Origin: Bradyrhizobium paxllaeri
Lineage (GTDB): Bacteria; Pseudomonadota; Alphaproteobacteria; Rhizobiales; Xanthobacteraceae
Assembly: GCF_001693515.2 (NCBI RefSeq)
Contig: NZ_CP042968.1
Location: 5,146,001-5,210,000 of the forward strand
DNA: 64,000 nt
Direction of reading: 5' to 3'
A program made the translations under genes and the position numbers. The notes under the pieces were generated by a model that did not search any database, was not told where the DNA came from, and saw nothing but the letters and a program-made list of their open reading frames with translations. This document shows, one piece after another, positions 10,668-18,855 of this stretch (positions are counted from its first letter, which is position 1; the number at the start of each line of letters is the position of its first letter).

Positions 10668-11741
10668 GCTCGCAACAGCTTGGCGGGTTCCACACATCGG
10701 GCGCGTATGCTTTCGGACAATAGCAAACGCAGGTGCACAAGCCGATTTTCGAGTCTCGCGTAATGTGCGCGGCACGACCTGCGGCTCGACTTGCACCGCT
10801 CCCCCGGCTATAGACAAAAAGATCTGCGGACCGGCATAGCCCCCGGCATGCATGGCTGTCGCCAGGTTGGTCAATACCCCCTCGGGCAGCGGATTATTCT
10901 CCAGATTAACGCTGGACTCACGGCCCAGCTGCGTCAGCAGGGTCTCTGGCACGCTGGTCAGCTGGTTGTTGCTGGCGCCGAGCCATAGGAGCTCGGCGGG
11001 GATCGTCTCGGGCAGGCTAGTCAGCTGGTTGTAGCTAGCGCTGAGCCATTCGAGCTCAGCCGGGAGGGGCTCGGGCAGATTGGTCAGCTGATTGTAGTCG
11101 ACGTTCAGGCGCTGGAGCCCGGCTGGAAGATCGGGCAGACTGGTCAGCCGGTTGCCGCTGGCGTCGAGATCCTGAAGCGTTGCCGGAAGAGTATCGGGCA
11201 GACTGGTCAGCTGATTGTCGTCGACCCTCAAACGCCGGAGCCCGAGCGGCAGGTCTGCCGGCAGGCTGGTCAGCCCATTGCCGATGGCGTAGAGCCGCCG
11301 AAGCCCGGCCGGAAGGTCGGGCAAGCTGGTCAGCCGATTGTTGCTGGCGCGGAGCCGCTGGAGATCGGCTGGAAGGTCGGGCAGGCTGGTCAGTTGATTG
11401 TTGTCGACGTTCAGGCGCCGGAGCTCGGGCGGTAGGGGAGCGGACAAGGCGGTCAGGGACAGGGACGACAGATCCAGCGGCTGATCGACATCGCCCGCCT
11501 CCCGCCAAGCCCTCGTTCGACTTACAGCCTCTTGCCGATTCTCGTCTTCGCCCTGCCCCTCTTCGGCAGCCCGGCCCGTCAGGACCTGATCCTGCGACGA
11601 GGCGGGGTCGGCGGCGGACGCCTCCGCCTCGGTCAAGGCCTCGACCCACTGCGCCGCGGCCGGGGACCCTGGTTCGGAGGTTTCTGATTCGGAAGTTTCG
11701 GAAGGAGTGCCAGCGCCAAGCTGGGCCCGTTCTGCATTCAT

Positions 11742-12177
11742 TGATGCCGTCTCCTCGGTAGCCAAATGAAGGGAATGCGCCGGAGCCGTGCTTCTCGAAG
11801 CCGGTAGCTCTCACCAGGGATGGTGATCACCGACTAACGAGGAAGCAGGCGATCACGGAGCGCGGTTGCAACCACAGAACCGCCGAACACGCTGCGCCAT
11901 TCGCCCACAGGGCAGTTGCAGCAAGACCAGCACGTCCGGACGGAATCGACGGTTAACGAAAGGGTTCAGGGTTGTTTCGTTAGGCAATACATCCCCCCTC
12001 TCCTCTGCAGCAGATCAAGCCGCACATCGCAGTTCAGATAGACAGTATCTCAATGCTATAAGACTTACCTGTCGAAAAACTGACGAGTTTCGGAAGACTC
12101 ATAATGCGCCGGTGAAAGCCCATCGACTCTCGAAGCTGCAGCGTCAACGGGGTCTACTGAAGGAAAACTAGTGACGG
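11742..12177. other. Intergenic, nothing recognised
   Basis: About 430 bases upstream of the LRR effector. A region resembling a tts box in part (GGCTTCGAGAAGC near 11800, minus strand) has too many mismatches to call. No gene is supported. Confidence 0.4.
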
Positions 12178-12395
12178 TCTGGCGTTCGGGACGCCTTTCG
12201 CGTAAATCCGCGCACACTCGTCGTCTTGGCTACAACCTGCTCCGCAGACAGCTCGTCAGTCGCGCCAATTTCCAGCTCTTCGAAGGTCAGCGCCAACTGG
12301 TCGATCAGCCGCGATGATGGCTCCGATCGATGAGCGTAGATCTGGCTCTCGAGCTTGCCGATCCTAAGCTTCTGATGGGCGATCAGCGCTTCGTC
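12178..12395 (-). pseudogene. IS66 TnpC N-terminal fragment
   Basis: Read on the minus strand, an open stretch begins ALIAHQKLRIGKLESQIYAH and continues through RLIDQLALTFEELEIGATDE to RGFTRK. It aligns without gaps to residues ~43-115 of the IS66 TnpC proteins in this window (LIAHLELRIEKLKRELYGQ in the intact copy). It is a diverged scrap, not part of either intact IS66 element. Confidence 0.75.
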
Positions 12396-12588
12396 TTTCG
12401 CGGCTTTTGGACGGGCAAACGCGAGCGGCGCCCAATACCTTCACCAGCATTCGCATATGGCCTCAAAGCTAGACTTAAGAACCTCAGAAACACGACCGAA
12501 CTTCACAAAGCAGCCGCCACCGAAGCGATACATCGAGCGCGACGAGCAGATTTAGATGATCGAGGCCCTGAACGCATGATCCGGACTT

Positions 12589-12650
12589 ATCCAGCGCGCG
12601 GATGCATTCCATCAAAACAATCGATTTTACGAATGGGAAGAAACGCATAG
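12589..12650 (+). promoter_or_regulatory. nod box upstream of the sulfotransferase gene
   Basis: Begins ATCCAGCGCGCGGATG, then contains the core CAAAACAATCGATTTTAC, and ends in GCATAGC. The order and spacing match the nod box before nodK (28503-28552, minus strand), whose core is AAAAACAATCGATTTTACC. It should bind NodD and place the downstream gene under flavonoid control. Confidence 0.85.
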
Positions 12651-13060
12651 CAAAAAGTCAGTTGGAGAAATTGAATTCAGGCATCCAGAATGGTTATCGA
12701 TGTTCACCATGGCTCTGAGAAGATCTCTCCCGTGCGGCGGCGAGTGTCAACCGAGCCGCATGCCCATTGCGGCCACCTTCTCCGGCGGCGACGCAAGCTG
12801 CACCGCGCCGGCTTAACCCGACAAGTGCCCCCCGCGTCGCGTAAGCATTTGCCTCCGATAAACCTCCGTATAGCTTTTCCAACCTTTTTTGTATCACCCG
12901 CCTATCTACGTACAATTGAACCAACTCTCGACGTCGCCTTTGCTTTGCGAGCAATCAGGAGCTGCCGATTGCAGGTGCCAAATGCTTCTGCGATCCGGCC
13001 AAATGGACTCGAATTCTATAGCTCGCAGATCATGCGGAAGATGCAGGCGAAGTCCTCCTC
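12651..13060 (+). repeat. Copied nodK leader between nod box and sulfotransferase gene
   Basis: About 400 bases that match the stretch between the nodA-operon nod box and nodK on the other strand (about 28085-28500). Translated in parallel frames the two share TRQ, IRSCRLQ-PNA-A-RPN and SSQI-RKMQ-KS in the same order. Similarity stops shortly after the RKMQ segment. Whether it acts as RNA, peptide or only as carried-along DNA is not shown. Confidence 0.75.
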
Positions 13061-13173
13061 ATGTCACGATGCTGCGCACGCGGTCACATGTGGAACAGCT
13101 CGGCTGCCGTTATTTCTTTGAACCGGACACAGGGAGGCTTGGGCGGCCGCTCGCTTTGTGACATGAGGGAATC

Positions 13174-14136
13174 ATGAGCCGAGATGCCAACGATTTGCCT
13201 GCGGTCTGCTTTCTCCTTGGCCTTCCCCGGTCGGGGACGACGCTGCTGTCGCATTTGCTGCAGCAGCACCCAGATATTATGGCGCCGCCTGAGCCCTGGT
13301 TGATGCTGGCACTTGAGGCATTTGGCAGGGTGGACCACCGTCATCCAGCGGGGGCATCACTGATTCAGGATGCAACGTCCGAGTTTTTGAGCCGAATCGA
13401 TCATACGATTGTCAGTCGCGCTTTTGCCGATACGGCTTACGGTCAATATTTGGCAGCAGCGAGCAAGCGTACCTTCATAGACAAGACGCCGCGCTATTGG
13501 ATGGTGCTCGATTTTTTGGATTCTCTCTATCCAGAAGCGCCACACATACTTCTGTTCCGTAATCCCTACGCTGTTGCCGCTTCACTGAAATCGACATGGG
13601 GCATCCCGCTCGTGCCGGAAACTTGGCCGCCCGCGAGCCTATCTGGTCTCTCCGATCTTGTGCTCAGCCTGCCCGCTGACATCGCATCTTCTCTCGCAGA
13701 TCTCGTTCTGGGCCTGCCTACGCTCGCGGCGCACCGCGGTCGAACGCAGGCGCAGACCGTGCGGTACGAACATTTGGTGGCGCGCCCCGACGAGGAAATC
13801 CAGCGCGTGATCGCTGGCCTCGGCTACGATCCAAGGGGCATTGCATCGGCGACGATGGAGCAGCCGGAATATCTTCGGTCCAGTCGCTTCGGGGATCGAA
13901 AAATCCTGGAGAGAAAGGCAGTCGATGACCGCTCAGTCCACACTTGGCAAACCGAACTGAGCATCCAAGAGATGCAAGCAATTACGGATGCAATTGGCGC
14001 CGAGCTTTTGATAGAGCTCGGGTATGAGCAGGAACTTCAGCACGTTCAGCAAGCCGGGATCGTGGATAGAGGTCGGGCTGTAACCGAACAGTATCGCCAG
14101 GTATTTCGAACTTGGTGGGATTCGCGCCGCCCCTAG
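13174..14136 (+). CDS. PAPS-dependent sulfotransferase, nod-box controlled
   Basis: 320 residues; the ATG has a GAGGG site. The N-terminal FLLGLPRSGTTLLSHLL is the PAPS 5'-phosphosulfate loop, and the 3'-phosphate motif is LLFRNPYAVAASLKS with conserved Arg and Ser. FIDKTPRYW fits the substrate-side segment of this family. A nod box and a copied nod leader precede it, so it is probably part of the NodD regulon and sulfates the Nod factor. Because nodZ here adds fucose, a NoeE-like role (sulfate on fucose) is attractive, but a NodH-like role or another acceptor is possible. It is shorter than NoeE as I remember it, so no symbol is given. Confidence 0.8.
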   Translation: MSRDANDLPAVCFLLGLPRSGTTLLSHLLQQHPDIMAPPEPWLMLALEAFGRVDHRHPAGASLIQDATSEFLSRIDHTIVSRAFADTAYGQYLAAASKRTFIDKTPRYWMVLDFLDSLYPEAPHILLFRNPYAVAASLKSTWGIPLVPETWPPASLSGLSDLVLSLPADIASSLADLVLGLPTLAAHRGRTQAQTVRYEHLVARPDEEIQRVIAGLGYDPRGIASATMEQPEYLRSSRFGDRKILERKAVDDRSVHTWQTELSIQEMQAITDAIGAELLIELGYEQELQHVQQAGIVDRGRAVTEQYRQVFRTWWDSRRP

Positions 14137-14279
14137 TGAGAAGCTCGTGCTATATCTCCGTAGAGGCTGCGCCAATCAGCATTGTTTGGCAAGCTGGAGA
14201 GAAGTACGCATACGACGAAGACCGCCTGATTGACGCATGCGCGCGGGCACAGTGAGCTCTATGATCGGTTGGGTGATGG

Positions 14280-15932
14280 TCAGGCGGCCCGCTGACCGGC
14301 GGGCTTATCGGCCTGGCGCAGGAGCTTCCATTCCCAGGGCAGCAGTTCGTGCAGGCGCGACGCGGGAAGATCGGCGATCCGGGCGAGGACGTCGGCGAGC
14401 CAGGCCTTGGGATCGACGTCGTTGAGGCGACAGGTCGTGATCATCGTCAGCATGATGGCGGCACGGTCGGCGCCACGCTGGCTACCAGCGAAGGTCCAGT
14501 TGCGCCTTCCCAAGGCGATGCCTCTCAATGCGCGCTCAGCGCAATTGTTGGTCAAGCAGATCCTGCCATCGTCGAGGAAGCGGCCGAAGTCGTCCCAGCG
14601 CCTGAGCATGTAATTCATTGGCTTCAGGACCTCGGAGGAGCGCGAGAGGGTTTCGCGCTCACACAGCAACCAGGCGTGCATGTCCTCGAGAAGGGGCTTG
14701 CTCTTTTCCTGGCGCACGGCGCGCCGCTCGTCGGCGTCGCGGCCGTCGATGGCGCGCTCGATCTCGAACAACGCATCGAGGCGTCTGACCGCCTCCAGCG
14801 CGATCGGAGAGACCGGTTTGCCCTTCTTACCTTCGCGGGCATTTTTCTCGATGTCAGCCAGCTCGAAGAAGCCCCGCCGCGCATGGGCAAAGCAAAACGC
14901 CGGCGTGATCGGCAGCACCTTCTTCTGCGGGTCGAACAGCGGCTCGAAGCCGTTGTAGCAATCGGCTTGCAGGATACCGGCGAAGGCGGCCAGATGCTTC
15001 TGGGGATGCTCGCCTCGTCGGTCGCTCGAGGCGTAATAGACCGCCGCCGGCGGCGCAGGCCCGGCGAAGGGCCGGTCATCCCGCACATAAGTCCAGATCC
15101 GCCCGGTCGTGCACTTGCCCTTCGCCAGGATACGGATGGTGGTGTCATCGCCATGAAGGCGCTCGGCCGCGAGCACATGGCGTTCGATCAAGTGGAAGAG
15201 CGGCATGACGGCGGAGGTCCCGTGGCCGACCTGGTCGGCCAGCGTCGACAGCGGCAGGTCGATCCCCTCGGCCTTGAAGCGCGCACTCTGGCGGTTGAGC
15301 GGGATATGCATACCGAACTTGTCGAACAGGATCGTCGCCAGCAATTGTGGGCCGATGAAGCCGCGCGGCGTCGCATGGAACGGCGCGGGCAGCTGGCTGA
15401 TCTTCTCGCAATCGCGGCAGGTGAACTTCTCGCGTACCGTCTCGATCAGCTTGAAGCGGCGCGGGATCTCCTCCAGCGTCCCGGTCACATCCTCACCGAT
15501 CTTCGCCAGCCGCGATCCACCGCAGCAGGCACAGGTCGTTGGAGCCTCAATGACGATGCGTTCGCGTTCGATGTCGTCCGGCCATGGCTTGCGCACCGGC
15601 CGCTTGCGCATGAAGGGGCGGACGTTCTGCGTCTTCGCCGCGGCGGCCTGCGCGGCAAGCTCATCCTCGCTCGCTGTGGTGACGAGTTCTTCGAGCTCCA
15701 ACTCCAGCTGCTCGAGCAGCCGTGCCGAGCGCTCGGAGCGCTGCCCGTACAGTTCGCGTTTGAGCTTCTCGATCCGCAGCTCGAGATGCGCGATCAGCGC
15801 CTCGTTGTCCGACAGCTCCGCCTGCGCACTGGCAGCCACCGCCTCGGCTCGCAGCCGCGCCTCACGCTCGGCCTGCAGCGCCGCCAGGGCACTCGCAAGG
15901 TCCGATGGAAGATCGTCCGGCTTCGATATCAT
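14280..15932 (-). CDS. tnpC: IS66 transposase TnpC
   Basis: 550 residues, the full length of an IS66 transposase. The N-terminal leucine-rich coiled coil (LIAHLELRIEKLKRELYGQ) is followed by a zinc-binding segment (CACCGGSRL and FTCRDCEKIS). The DDE catalytic core follows, including HGDDTTIRIL and the LTNNCAERALRGIALGRRNW segment with the last Glu. It is very similar to the copy at 41865-43517. tnpB and tnpA lie upstream on the same strand. Confidence 0.93.
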   Translation of the reverse strand: MISKPDDLPSDLASALAALQAEREARLRAEAVAASAQAELSDNEALIAHLELRIEKLKRELYGQRSERSARLLEQLELELEELVTTASEDELAAQAAAAKTQNVRPFMRKRPVRKPWPDDIERERIVIEAPTTCACCGGSRLAKIGEDVTGTLEEIPRRFKLIETVREKFTCRDCEKISQLPAPFHATPRGFIGPQLLATILFDKFGMHIPLNRQSARFKAEGIDLPLSTLADQVGHGTSAVMPLFHLIERHVLAAERLHGDDTTIRILAKGKCTTGRIWTYVRDDRPFAGPAPPAAVYYASSDRRGEHPQKHLAAFAGILQADCYNGFEPLFDPQKKVLPITPAFCFAHARRGFFELADIEKNAREGKKGKPVSPIALEAVRRLDALFEIERAIDGRDADERRAVRQEKSKPLLEDMHAWLLCERETLSRSSEVLKPMNYMLRRWDDFGRFLDDGRICLTNNCAERALRGIALGRRNWTFAGSQRGADRAAIMLTMITTCRLNDVDPKAWLADVLARIADLPASRLHELLPWEWKLLRQADKPAGQRAA

Positions 15933-15980
15933 GAAGCCATTGAATCAGATCAAGCAGCAGATTCAAACCGTAAAAAGCGG

Positions 15981-16328
15981 CTATCCGACCCGCGTCGGCC
16001 GATGGGTTTCTTGTGGGTTACGCCAATCGATCCCGGACAGCAGATAGCTCAACTGCGCCGGCGAGATCGTTACCGATTCACCGGCAACCGATGGCCAGAT
16101 GAACTTTCCTCTCTCGAGTCTTTTTGTGAACAAGCAGGCTCCCTGGCCATCGTGCCAGATCGCCTTCACAAGATCGCTGCGGCGACCGCGGAAGACGAAC
16201 AGATGACCGCTGAGCGGGTCTTTGTGCAGCACCTCCTGCACTTGGAGTGCCAGCGACGGAAAGCCTCTGCGCATATCCGTGTAGCCTGTCGCGAGCCACA
16301 CTCGCACATTCCCCGGTATCGCAATCAT
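15981..16328 (-). CDS. tnpB: IS66 accessory protein TnpB
   Basis: 115 residues from the ATG at 16328, which overlaps the tnpA stop (ATGA), as in other IS66 elements; the longer upstream frame is discarded. The sequence [20 protein letters not shown] and [20 protein letters not shown] is the TnpB (Orf2) signature. TnpB is needed for IS66 transposition; its biochemical role is not settled. Confidence 0.93.
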   Translation of the reverse strand: MIAIPGNVRVWLATGYTDMRRGFPSLALQVQEVLHKDPLSGHLFVFRGRRSDLVKAIWHDGQGACLFTKRLERGKFIWPSVAGESVTISPAQLSYLLSGIDWRNPQETHRPTRVG

Positions 16329-16726
16329 CGGCGTCCAAGCACATCGAGGACCCGCGCCAGCGCCTCCGGATCGACGTGCGCATCCACCCGGATGCACTGT
16401 CGGTTGCCGAGATCGATCTCTATCAATCCGGTACGCGCGGCTGCCACGGAGCGAACTCGGCCATCAACCGTAGGCAAAAGCTTCGGAGTTTCCTCAGCCG
16501 ATGCTGCTACGGCGGCGATCTGCACCGGCGTAAAAGATGGTACAACTTGTTCCGATGTCCGTGCTTGTCGACGCCAGGTAAACACCAAGCTGGCCGCTAC
16601 TCCGTTGCGACGCGCAACCTCAGTCACCTTCGCGCCCGGCGCCAACGTCTCCTCGACAATCCGTGCCTTGTCGTCCTGCGACCAGCGCCGCCGCCGCTCC
16701 AGCCCGCCCAAAACCTCGACCCGCAT
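16325..16726 (-). CDS. tnpA: IS66 accessory protein TnpA
   Basis: 133 residues. Helix-turn-helix N-terminus ([20 protein letters not shown], then VTEVARRNGVAASLVFTWRR) of the IS66 Orf1/TnpA family, followed by a variable linker and a short C-terminal segment IEIDLGNRQCIRVDAHVD. Coupled by a 4-bp overlap to tnpB. Confidence 0.9.
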   Translation of the reverse strand: MRVEVLGGLERRRRWSQDDKARIVEETLAPGAKVTEVARRNGVAASLVFTWRRQARTSEQVVPSFTPVQIAAVAASAEETPKLLPTVDGRVRSVAAARTGLIEIDLGNRQCIRVDAHVDPEALARVLDVLGRR

Positions 16727-16821
16727 CGCCTGATGACCTTAAAGCTGGACTTAAGGTCACACGCTTCGCGAATTACCACCCGTCACGCAAGACGGCCCCC
16801 GTCGGATGCGTACGGAGAGAA

Positions 16822-17474
16822 CTCCTCCTCGCCTTTTGATACCCCTCCATAGTTCGGCAGTCGCAACGTCCAGCCGAGTCCAAGATGGCGGAGAATTTGA
16901 AACTGGCGAATTCGATGGCGGCCGTTGGAACAGGGGCTCACGCCGTCAAAGATCACTCGTAGGGGCGAATGCCATTCGTGATCGCGATGTCACCATCGAG
17001 ACATTGCGGGGCATCGTCCGCGGGCAAGATGAGTCGGCGGAAGGCATATTCAGCTACGAGCAGTTGAAGCAGCGCGTTCCCCTTGCGGGGCTTCGAACCC
17101 ATTGAGACAGCGTTGAAGGACCTGTCGCGAAACGTCGAAAGCCCATTACGCCCCGAAAGCCGTTCCTTCTGCCCAAGCGGCTGTTGTGGGCTCCGCTGCT
17201 GAAAGCCTTGTACCCGGCGCGATCTGACCGGCAGTTGATCGCGTAGCTCGACTACGAGCTGTTTTTCCGCTGATTTATTGAAACTGTCGACTCCGGTATG
17301 GGATGCTATTGTGTTCTAGACGAATAGGGATCGGCTGCTCGATGGCGATAATGCGGCCACGTTCTTTGTCGCAGTTCTGAACCTTAACGAAAGACGCATC
17401 CGACATCACGAACGGCGATGCTGCGCAATGGAAGGGCGCGCCGATATGAGTGACGACGGTGCGGGTTGCAAGTT
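16822..17474. other. IS-rich intergenic DNA
   Basis: Between the IS66 element and nodZ. Apart from the IS5-like scrap described separately, I see no gene; the 67-codon frame at 17275-17478 has no supporting signal. Confidence 0.4.
17028..17285 (+). pseudogene. IS5-family transposase N-terminal remnant
   Basis: Reading across stop codons gives ESAEGIFSYEQLKQRVPLA, then a stop, PRKPFLLPKRLLWAPLLKAL, then YPARSDRQLIA, a stop, and LDYELFFR. This is the conserved N-terminal order of IS5-family transposases (SYxxLxxRVP ... LLLxALYxIRSExxL ... xxNLLFRWF). Three or more in-frame stops show it is dead, and the catalytic domain is not present downstream. Confidence 0.7.
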
Positions 17475-18446
17475 TCATAAATCCAGGAGACGTTCGGAGG
17501 ATTCATCAATCAAGATCACCCGACTAGGATCGTTCAAATCGAACTCAATAATGCGTGGCGCGAAGAGACGGGCATAGCGCGTGAAGGCGCTAGTCGGTGG
17601 AAAGCGAATCACGGTATCGCATCGCCCGAGAAGATACATCTCGATGAGAGCGGAGATCCCGCCGTCGGAACCCAGTGCTGCACTATGTAATGGCCCTGCC
17701 TGATCCGCCTGGAACCGTTTTGGAATCGTGAAAAGATCAGGAAACACACCCGACAACTTGTGAAGCACCTGCGCGCTGTCCGTACACAGTAATACCCTCA
17801 CAGGTCCTCGATGTGATAGCGCTTTGGCTGTATCAATGGCAGTGCATACTTGCCGCAAGGCGAGCTCCGGATCCGCCCAGTAGGGCGTGTGCCCCATTAT
17901 ATCTTCGCCGTTGCCGTGTCGAACATGAACCCCGATTACGCTGCGCCCTTCAAAGTGCTCTTGATATAGGGCGTCAATCCGAGCTTGAATTTCAGACCTT
18001 GGTTTGATGCTCCGAAATATCTGTCGTTCGGCATCCTGGTCGCAACGCCACATCAAACAAGCGTCACACACCACGGTGTTGGCTTCACTATCATGTTCGG
18101 CTTGGAAAAGCTCACTCAGCTCATCTCGTTCTCGGAAAATCTGTGCATCCGGGCGATAAACGCAGTCGATGGATGGCTTATTCCACCATGACGGGAAGAA
18201 AGGACCCGGAAACGAGAGCTGGTTGATCTCGTCATCGCAAATAACCCGCACGCCAGCAATATCTTTAATTGGCTCGAAGAACACCGGAAAGGCGTTCCTG
18301 AAGGGTTCATCGAGATAACAGGAGCCACGCCAATCGATGGCCAGCGTCCGCCCCGTCCGCTGCGCGTAACGCCAAGCTGATGCCAGCGACCACAGGCAAT
18401 CACCGAAACCAGTACGCCGTCGAGAAACAACGAACCGATCGTTCAT
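17475..18446 (-). CDS. nodZ: Nod-factor alpha-1,6-fucosyltransferase NodZ
   Basis: 323 residues from the ATG at 18446 (MNDRFVVSRRRTGFGDCLWS), matching the N-terminus and ~324 length I recall for Bradyrhizobium NodZ; an ATG at 18494 would add 16 residues. NodZ transfers L-fucose from GDP-fucose to O-6 of the reducing-end GlcNAc of the Nod factor. The GDP-binding HVRHGNGEDIMGH (motif I) and the C-terminal CTDSAQVL and RFPPTSAFTRYA segments are present. It is the last gene of the nod block, about 400 bp after nolO, with a small open frame between. Confidence 0.93.
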   Translation of the reverse strand: MNDRFVVSRRRTGFGDCLWSLASAWRYAQRTGRTLAIDWRGSCYLDEPFRNAFPVFFEPIKDIAGVRVICDDEINQLSFPGPFFPSWWNKPSIDCVYRPDAQIFRERDELSELFQAEHDSEANTVVCDACLMWRCDQDAERQIFRSIKPRSEIQARIDALYQEHFEGRSVIGVHVRHGNGEDIMGHTPYWADPELALRQVCTAIDTAKALSHRGPVRVLLCTDSAQVLHKLSGVFPDLFTIPKRFQADQAGPLHSAALGSDGGISALIEMYLLGRCDTVIRFPPTSAFTRYARLFAPRIIEFDLNDPSRVILIDESSERLLDL

Positions 18447-18517
18447 CAAGCCGCCAACAAGCATTTGTGTTTTCTCGTTAAGGGAATACCGCATGGAGAT
18501 AGGAGTTTACGGAAACT

Positions 18518-18847
18518 CTAAGTATGGCTTCGCCCGATGCAACTGTCGTCAGCGATGGTGATGTTAGCCAACTTGGCTGATAGAACTTCATAGCCTGCTA
18601 CCATGGAGGAGCCAGGCGAAACTATTGCAGTCGACATGCTTGATTTCAGTCTATCCGCCTGTTGCAGCAGCTCTTCGAAGCACTTTCCGGCATGTACGAT
18701 GTCGAATAGAACTGCTGTGCTGGGACGCTTGCAGTCCTGAGCTCGTGCTTTGGCGCAGCGCCCAGGACTAGTAAGCATGAGTCCAGTCACCGGATATGCC
18801 CGCCCGCGCTCCCTCGCATTCGGAGACATGCACACCGAAATATTCAT
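18518..18847 (-). CDS. Hypothetical 109-residue protein between nolO and nodZ
   Basis: The ATG lies 8 bases after the nolO stop, so it could be translationally coupled; the only ribosome site (GGAG inside the nolO end) is rather far. The sequence has no family signature I recognise and no clear membrane segment. It may be a real small gene or a spurious frame in the nolO-nodZ spacer. Confidence 0.35.
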   Translation of the reverse strand: MNISVCMSPNARERGRAYPVTGLMLTSPGRCAKARAQDCKRPSTAVLFDIVHAGKCFEELLQQADRLKSSMSTAIVSPGSSMVAGYEVLSAKLANITIADDSCIGRSHT

Positions 18848-18855
18848 GGTGGGCG

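Larger units (their letters stand above)
10563..11741 (-). pseudogene. NopM-type LRR effector lacking its E3 ligase domain
   Basis: The ATG at 11741 has a GAGGAG site; a TTG at 11765 is the alternative. After an acidic, Ser-rich N-terminus come about eight 20-21-residue repeats of the type LxxLxVxxNQLTSLPxxLP (residues ~90-265), as in the IpaH/SspH/NopM family of secreted ubiquitin ligases. After the repeats, NLENNPLPEGVLTNLATAM begins the linker to the NEL domain, but the catalytic Cys-containing NEL domain is absent. The last ~70 codons run through the fixR promoter region and look like noncoding DNA. Most likely a truncated effector left by recombination. I saw no clear tts box. Confidence 0.75.
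14204..16813 (-). mobile_element. Complete IS66-family element, copy 1
   Basis: Carries tnpA, tnpB and tnpC on the minus strand. The ends are imperfect inverted repeats starting GTACGCAT(A/C)CGACG. An exact 8-bp target duplication, GGAGAGAA, flanks it at 14196-14203 and 16814-16821, which is the IS66 rule and fixes the boundaries. All three genes are intact, so it may still move. It landed between the sulfotransferase and nodZ and splits no recognisable gene. Confidence 0.93.

Noticed and set aside
11795..11820. Possible tts box before the LRR effector
   Set aside because: Only the central GGCTTCGAGAAGC part resembles it, with spacing and flanks wrong.
14349..16733. 794-codon plus-strand frame across IS66 copy 1
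   Set aside because: It is antisense to tnpA, tnpB and tnpC and arises from their GC-rich codons.
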